54,914 nt of DNA. It comes from an uncultured Bacilli bacterium (lineage in GTDB: Bacteria > Bacillota_I > Bacilli_A > RF39 > UBA660). Shown here in pieces: positions 51,210 through 54,914 of the stretch (positions are counted from its first letter, which is position 1; the number at the start of each line of letters is the position of its first letter). The stretch is taken from the NCBI GenBank assembly GCA_934130175.1, contig CAKOXP010000010.1:1-54914 (forward strand), in the 5' to 3' direction. Both the position numbers and the translations under genes were made by a program. The notes beneath the pieces were generated by a model. It was not told the DNA's origin and ran no database searches. It was given only the letters and a program-made list of their open reading frames with translations.

Positions 51210-51220
51210 GTGGTTTTTTT
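51190..51220 (+). terminator. Intrinsic terminator of csp
   Basis: AACCA-CTAT/ATAG-TGGTT stem over the end of the frame, then T run. Confidence 0.75.
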
Positions 51221-51230
51221 CATATAAAAG

Positions 51231-51239
51231 TGCTATAAT
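51231..51239 (+). promoter_or_regulatory. Extended -10 promoter of hpf
   Basis: TGC-TATAAT 20 bases before hpf. Confidence 0.6.
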
Positions 51240-51258
51240 AAAAATAGGAGGCGATGAT

Positions 51259-51786
51259 ATGGAAATTATTATCCGTGGTGATAAAATTAAAGTAACGGAT
51301 GCGATGAAAGACTATATAGAAGAAAAAATTGGAAAACTTAGTAAGTATATTGAAGATGATAGTTCTGTTCGTGCAACTGTTGTTGTTAAGGTTAAAAACC
51401 ACTCTCAAATATTAGAGGTAACTATACCACTAAAATCATTTATTTTAAGATCTGAAGAAGTACAAGATGATTTTTATGCAGCAGTTGATAAAGCTGTTGA
51501 TAAACTAGAAAGACAAATCAGAAAAAATAAAACTAGACTTATGTCTAAGCAAGTTAAAGGATTTGATTTTTCTTTTGAAAGTTTTGAACCACTTGAAGAA
51601 GATGAAAATTCAGATATAATTAAAAGAAAAAAAGTAGAAGTAAAACCTATGAATGAAGAAGAAGCAATTATTCAAATGGAACTTTTAAACCATCAATTTT
51701 ATATGTACAAAGATAGTGAAACAAATAAAATTGCAGTTGTTTATAAAAGAAAAGATTCTGGGTATGGAATAATTGAATCTGAATAA
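51259..51786 (+). CDS. hpf: Ribosome hibernation promoting factor, long form
   Basis: N-terminal S30AE domain (1-100, MEIIIRGDKIKVTDAMKDYIEEKIGKLSKY) plus the C-terminal dimerisation domain (about 120-175, KPMNEEEAIIQMELLNHQFYMYKD), so the long type that forms 100S ribosome dimers. 175 residues. ATG at 51259 follows AGGAGG; a longer frame reaching into csp is rejected. Lies before secA as in B. subtilis. Confidence 0.95.
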   Translation: MEIIIRGDKIKVTDAMKDYIEEKIGKLSKYIEDDSSVRATVVVKVKNHSQILEVTIPLKSFILRSEEVQDDFYAAVDKAVDKLERQIRKNKTRLMSKQVKGFDFSFESFEPLEEDENSDIIKRKKVEVKPMNEEEAIIQMELLNHQFYMYKDSETNKIAVVYKRKDSGYGIIESE

Positions 51787-51802
51787 AAAATATAATATAA
51801 TT

Positions 51803-51845
51803 GAAAGAATTTTTAGTAATATGCTTTAATTCTTTCTTTTTTTTT
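51803..51845 (+). terminator. Intrinsic terminator after hpf
   Basis: GAAAGAATT/AATTCTTTC stem with a 16-base loop and T run. Confidence 0.7.
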
Positions 51846-51873
51846 GTTAAAATAATTAATTAAGGGAGATGAT

Positions 51874-54369
51874 ATGGTGAATATTTTAAGAAGAATGTTT
51901 GATCATGAATATAAAGAATTAAAAAGATTTACAAAGTTGGCTGATCAAGTAATGGAATTAGATGAAGAAATGTCTAATTTAACTGATACAGAATTACAAA
52001 ATAAAACAAGTGAATTTAAAGAAAGATTAAAATCAGGAGAAACTCTAGATGATATTTTAGTTGAAGCTTTTGCAGTTGCTAGAGAAGCAGCATACAGAGT
52101 TATTGGAGAAAAACACTTCTACGTTCAAATTCTAGGTGCTTTAGCTATTCATTATGGTAATATAGCGGAAATGAAAACAGGTGAAGGAAAAACTTTAACA
52201 TCAGTTCTTCCAGCATATTTGAATGCCTTAGAGGGAAAAGGTGTTCACATTATTACTGTTAATGAGTATCTTGCAGGACGTGATGCTGAATGGATGGGTG
52301 GAATCCACAGATTCTTAGGACTAACTGTTGGAGTTAATACTAGAGATTTATCACCTAAAGAAAAACAAGAAGCTTATAATTGTGATATTACGTATTCAAC
52401 AAATAATGAAATCGGATTTGATTATCTTCGTGATAATATGGTTGTTCGAAAAGAAGATAGAGTTCAAAGACCACTTAATTTTGCGATTATCGATGAAGTT
52501 GATTCAGTATTAATTGATGAGGCAAGAACTCCTCTTATTATTTCAGGTGGAGAAATGTCTAGTGCAAATCTTTATATTTCTGCAGATAAATTTGCTAAAA
52601 GCTTAAAAGCAGAAAAAGAATATATTTATGATGAAAAGACAAAGGCTGTTACATTAACAGATGAAGGAACAGAAAAAGCTGAAAAAACATTTAAGATTTC
52701 TAATCTATATGAAGTAGAAAATGCTACTTTAGTTCACTATATAAATCAAGCATTACGTGCTAACTATGCTATGAAAAATGACGTTGATTATGTTGTACAA
52801 GATGGTGAAATAGTAATAGTTGATCAATTTACTGGACGTTTAATGAAAGGTAGAGCTTATTCTGATGGCTTACATCAAGCAATTGAAGCAAAAGAAGGAG
52901 TTAATATTAATCAAGAAACAAAAACTTTAGCGACAATTACTTTCCAAAATTTATTCAGAATGTATAAAAAACTATCAGGTATGACTGGTACTGCTAAAAC
53001 AGAAGAAGAAGAATTTAGAAATATTTATAACATGTATGTTATTGAAATACCTACTAATAGACCTGTAATAAGGGATGACGAACCAGATTTAGTTTATGCA
53101 ACACGTGAAGCTAAATATAAAGCAATTATAGAATTTGTTAAGGAACGTTATGAAAAGGGTCAACCTGTTTTAATAGGTACTATTGCTATTGAAACAAGTG
53201 AATTAATTAGTAGTTTGTTAAAACAAGCTCATATTCCACATGAAGTATTAAATGCTAAGAATCATGCACGCGAGGCTGAAATAATTTCTAAAATAGGTCA
53301 ACATAAATCAGTAACAATCGCAACTAATATGGCAGGACGTGGAACTGATATCAAATTGTCAGAAGAAATTAAACAATTAGGTGGTTTATGTGTTGTTGGT
53401 ACAGAACGTCATGAATCACGTCGTATTGATAATCAGTTAAGAGGACGTTCTGGTCGTCAAGGTGATCCTGGTTATACACAATTCTTTGTTTCAATGAAGG
53501 ATGACTTAATGGTCAGATTTGGTTCAGATAGAATTGGTACTATGATGGAAAGTATGGGATTAGGCGATCAAGCAATAAAGAGTAAAACATTTACCAAATC
53601 TATAACTACTGCTCAAAAAAGAGTAGAAGGAAATAACTTTGATATTCGTAAACAATTACTTCAATATGATGATGTAATGAATAATCAAAGAGAAATTATG
53701 TATGATAAAAGAAATGAAATACTTGATTCTGAATCTATTCATGAGACAGTTTTAACAACATTTAGAAATCACATTTCAGATTTAGTAAAATCTCATATTG
53801 CACCAGAAGGTTATTTAACAGAACAAGACTTAGATGATATTGTTGACTTTAGTAATGAGAATTTATTAAAGAAGGACATGAAAAAGTCTCAAATAACAAA
53901 CATGGAAGTTGAAGATGTAATAGATAAGATATCAAAATTAGTAATCAAAGAATATGAAGAAAAATTAAAAGATATCCCAGCTGAAGTGACAGACGAATTT
54001 GAAAAAGCAATATCTTTACAAGTTATAGATCATTATTGGATGGAACATATTAATACAATGTCTCATTTAAGAGAAGGTATCTATCTAAGAGGATATGCTC
54101 AAGAGGATCCATTACGTGCTTATACCATGGAAGGATTTGATTTATTTGATGACATGGTTCAAAAAATAGATAAAGATATATCAACTTTCTTATTACGTGC
54201 AGAAGTAAAACAAAATATAGAAAGAAAAGAAGTCTCAAAGAAAAAAATAACAAATGAGAGTGAATCTGAGGCTCCTAAGAAAAAGCCAAAAAGAGTAAGT
54301 AAAATTGGTAGAAATGATCCTTGCCCATGTGGAAGTGGCAAAAAGTACAAAAACTGTTGTGGTAAATAA
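51874..54369 (+). CDS. secA: Preprotein translocase ATPase SecA
   Basis: Motor that drives proteins through SecYEG. Walker A in MKTGEGKTLTSVLPAY (about 100-115), Walker B IIDEVDSVLIDEARTPLI, helicase motifs NMAGRGTDIKL and RGRSGRQGDPG, and the C-terminal zinc motif RNDPCPCGSGKKYKNCCGK for SecB/ribosome binding. 831 residues. GGGAGATGAT precedes ATG. The prfB gene that usually follows is not adjacent; mobile-element debris is. Confidence 0.97.
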   Translation: MVNILRRMFDHEYKELKRFTKLADQVMELDEEMSNLTDTELQNKTSEFKERLKSGETLDDILVEAFAVAREAAYRVIGEKHFYVQILGALAIHYGNIAEMKTGEGKTLTSVLPAYLNALEGKGVHIITVNEYLAGRDAEWMGGIHRFLGLTVGVNTRDLSPKEKQEAYNCDITYSTNNEIGFDYLRDNMVVRKEDRVQRPLNFAIIDEVDSVLIDEARTPLIISGGEMSSANLYISADKFAKSLKAEKEYIYDEKTKAVTLTDEGTEKAEKTFKISNLYEVENATLVHYINQALRANYAMKNDVDYVVQDGEIVIVDQFTGRLMKGRAYSDGLHQAIEAKEGVNINQETKTLATITFQNLFRMYKKLSGMTGTAKTEEEEFRNIYNMYVIEIPTNRPVIRDDEPDLVYATREAKYKAIIEFVKERYEKGQPVLIGTIAIETSELISSLLKQAHIPHEVLNAKNHAREAEIISKIGQHKSVTIATNMAGRGTDIKLSEEIKQLGGLCVVGTERHESRRIDNQLRGRSGRQGDPGYTQFFVSMKDDLMVRFGSDRIGTMMESMGLGDQAIKSKTFTKSITTAQKRVEGNNFDIRKQLLQYDDVMNNQREIMYDKRNEILDSESIHETVLTTFRNHISDLVKSHIAPEGYLTEQDLDDIVDFSNENLLKKDMKKSQITNMEVEDVIDKISKLVIKEYEEKLKDIPAEVTDEFEKAISLQVIDHYWMEHINTMSHLREGIYLRGYAQEDPLRAYTMEGFDLFDDMVQKIDKDISTFLLRAEVKQNIERKEVSKKKITNESESEAPKKKPKRVSKIGRNDPCPCGSGKKYKNCCGK

Positions 54370-54422
54370 CCTCGCAAACCCTTATAAAATAAGGAATTGT
54401 TAAAAATAGAAAAAATGATAAA

Positions 54423-54540
54423 TTTGTCCACAGATGACAATTTGTCCACGATTTGTCCACATAGCATAAATAATGTGGACAGAATCGAGGAAACCCCATA
54501 AAAATCAATAAAAAATCTACGTGGACAATTATTGTGGACA
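54423..54540. repeat. Cluster of six TGTCCAC sites (three direct, three inverted)
   Basis: TTTGTCCAC at 54423, 54441 and 54452; inverted GTGGACA at 54475, 54521 and 54534. Each is one or two bases from a DnaA box (TTATCCACA). The cluster lies between secA and a truncated integrase start. It could be recombinase arm-type sites of an attachment region or a DnaA-binding cluster. Together with a short CCTTAT/ATAAGG hairpin (54389-54404) and the terminator below, this accounts for the 250-base gap. Confidence 0.7.
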
Positions 54541-54550
54541 TAGTTATATA

Positions 54551-54582
54551 AAATGTCAGCATTCGAAATGCTGGCATTTTTC
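54551..54582 (+). terminator. Orphan intrinsic terminator
   Basis: AAATGTCAGCATT/AATGCTGGCATTT stem with G-U pair and three-base loop, then T run; between the site cluster and the integrase fragment. Confidence 0.8.
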
Positions 54583-54618
54583 CGTTTCATTAAGTTTTAT
54601 AATGAAGGAGAGATAACT

Positions 54619-54732
54619 ATGGTAAGCGTAAGAAAACGTGGAAAGGTATATGAATACCGATTTGAAATTGCAACAGTTAAAGGGAGCAACACCGGGAAAT
54701 CAACATTGGGTTGCAGTCACAGGAGTAAATAA
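54619..54732 (+). pseudogene. Truncated tyrosine-recombinase (integrase) N-terminus
   Basis: After a GAAGGAGAG site, the frame begins MVSVRKRGKVYEYRFEIA, typical of the arm-binding domain at the start of phage/ICE tyrosine integrases. After about 20 residues similarity ends and the frame stops at 37 residues. The break lies near 54675-54690, where another gene fragment begins. It is a remnant, not a working integrase. Confidence 0.65.
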
Positions 54733-54835
54733 CAATAATGTTATTATGGTTGATCCAGCGTCTAATCAAACAGATATGTGGAGTGCATACGAGTGGAGTA
54801 AATCATCCCAATTTAACTATTTTAAGGCTGAGTAA
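54683..54835 (+). pseudogene. C-terminal fragment of a C39-like cysteine peptidase
   Basis: In a second frame the segment GNQHWVAVTGVNNNNVIMVDPASN and YEWSKSSQFNYFKAE matches the end of C39_2-type peptidase domains (catalytic His in HWVAV and downstream Asp in DPASN). The N-terminal part with the catalytic Cys is missing; the fragment begins where the integrase start breaks off. The rest of the window to 54914 is AT-rich with no feature seen. Confidence 0.55.
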
Positions 54836-54914
54836 GAATGCTAATTGCAATTTTAAAATTAAGTATAGGAATACTAATTCTATATACTAAAATAAAAAAG
54901 GTTATTTCTAAAAT

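Noticed and set aside
54159..54590. Minus-strand frames of 143 and 100 residues at the secA end
   Set aside because: Antisense to the SecA zinc-binding C-terminus and to the repeat cluster; no ribosome sites.
1..54914. tRNA, rRNA or complete insertion sequences
   Set aside because: No cloverleaf, rRNA segment or transposase was recognised; only the integrase remnant at the right edge suggests mobile DNA.
1..54914. Mycoplasma-type code (TGA as Trp)
   Set aside because: Trp is encoded by TGG in the conserved proteins and at least one gene (the ywiB-like gene) ends in TGA.

Overview
This window spans the chromosomal replication origin and about 45 kb of its right flank in a low-GC Gram-positive bacterium. 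I infer a spore-forming or recently sporulating member of class Bacilli, possibly a deep-branching gut lineage of the Erysipelotrichales/RF39 kind; the exact lineage is an inference. Grounds are the AT-rich sequence, the Bacillus-like origin gene order, strong AGGAGG-type ribosome binding sites, ComK, RpoE (delta), SpoIIR, SpoIIQ, Noc and long-form HPF. The standard code is used: Trp is TGG and TGA can be a stop.

Layout. 1-510: tandem array of about 117-bp units alternating predicted Noc-binding sites and parS sites. 669-9628 (minus strand): gyrA, gyrB, recF, comK, dnaN, dnaA. About 8150-9850: bipartite oriC on both sides of dnaA. 9945-20914 (plus): rpmH, rnpA, yidC, jag, mnmE, a C26 peptidase, mnmG, rsmG, noc, soj(parA), spo0J(parB), mscS, DUF951. 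20918-25757: AbgT-type transporter, ychF, a zincin-like protein, rpsF-ssb-rpsR. 25800-26135: candidate type I toxin-antitoxin locus. 26255-32430: GdpP-like DHH phosphoesterase, rplI, dnaB, M23 peptidase, walJ, rlmH, ung. 32528-35830: anchored protein, then lemA and a class A PBP on the minus strand. 35936-41678: ywiB, argS, rpoE, prfA, prmC, spoIIR, mntP. 41805-47851: murA, SGNH-like protein, rpmE, rpiB, ywzB, spoIIQ, mbl, tagO. 47918-50751: agr quorum sensing, with agrA-agrC on plus facing agrB-agrD on minus. 50991-54369: csp, hpf, secA. The right edge has a cluster of six TGTCCAC sites and a chimeric scar of an integrase start joined to a C39-like peptidase tail.

How the parts fit. Two ParB paralogues are encoded about 18 kb from an array carrying both classes of target site, so segregation (Soj/Spo0J/parS) and nucleoid occlusion (Noc) would load on the same DNA near the origin. 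ComK and the agr operon share a 17-of-19 match and perfect Spo0A-type boxes in their promoter regions, suggesting that a sporulation/stationary-phase regulator links competence and quorum sensing. Most other genes are housekeeping genes for replication, translation and wall synthesis in familiar Bacilli synteny.
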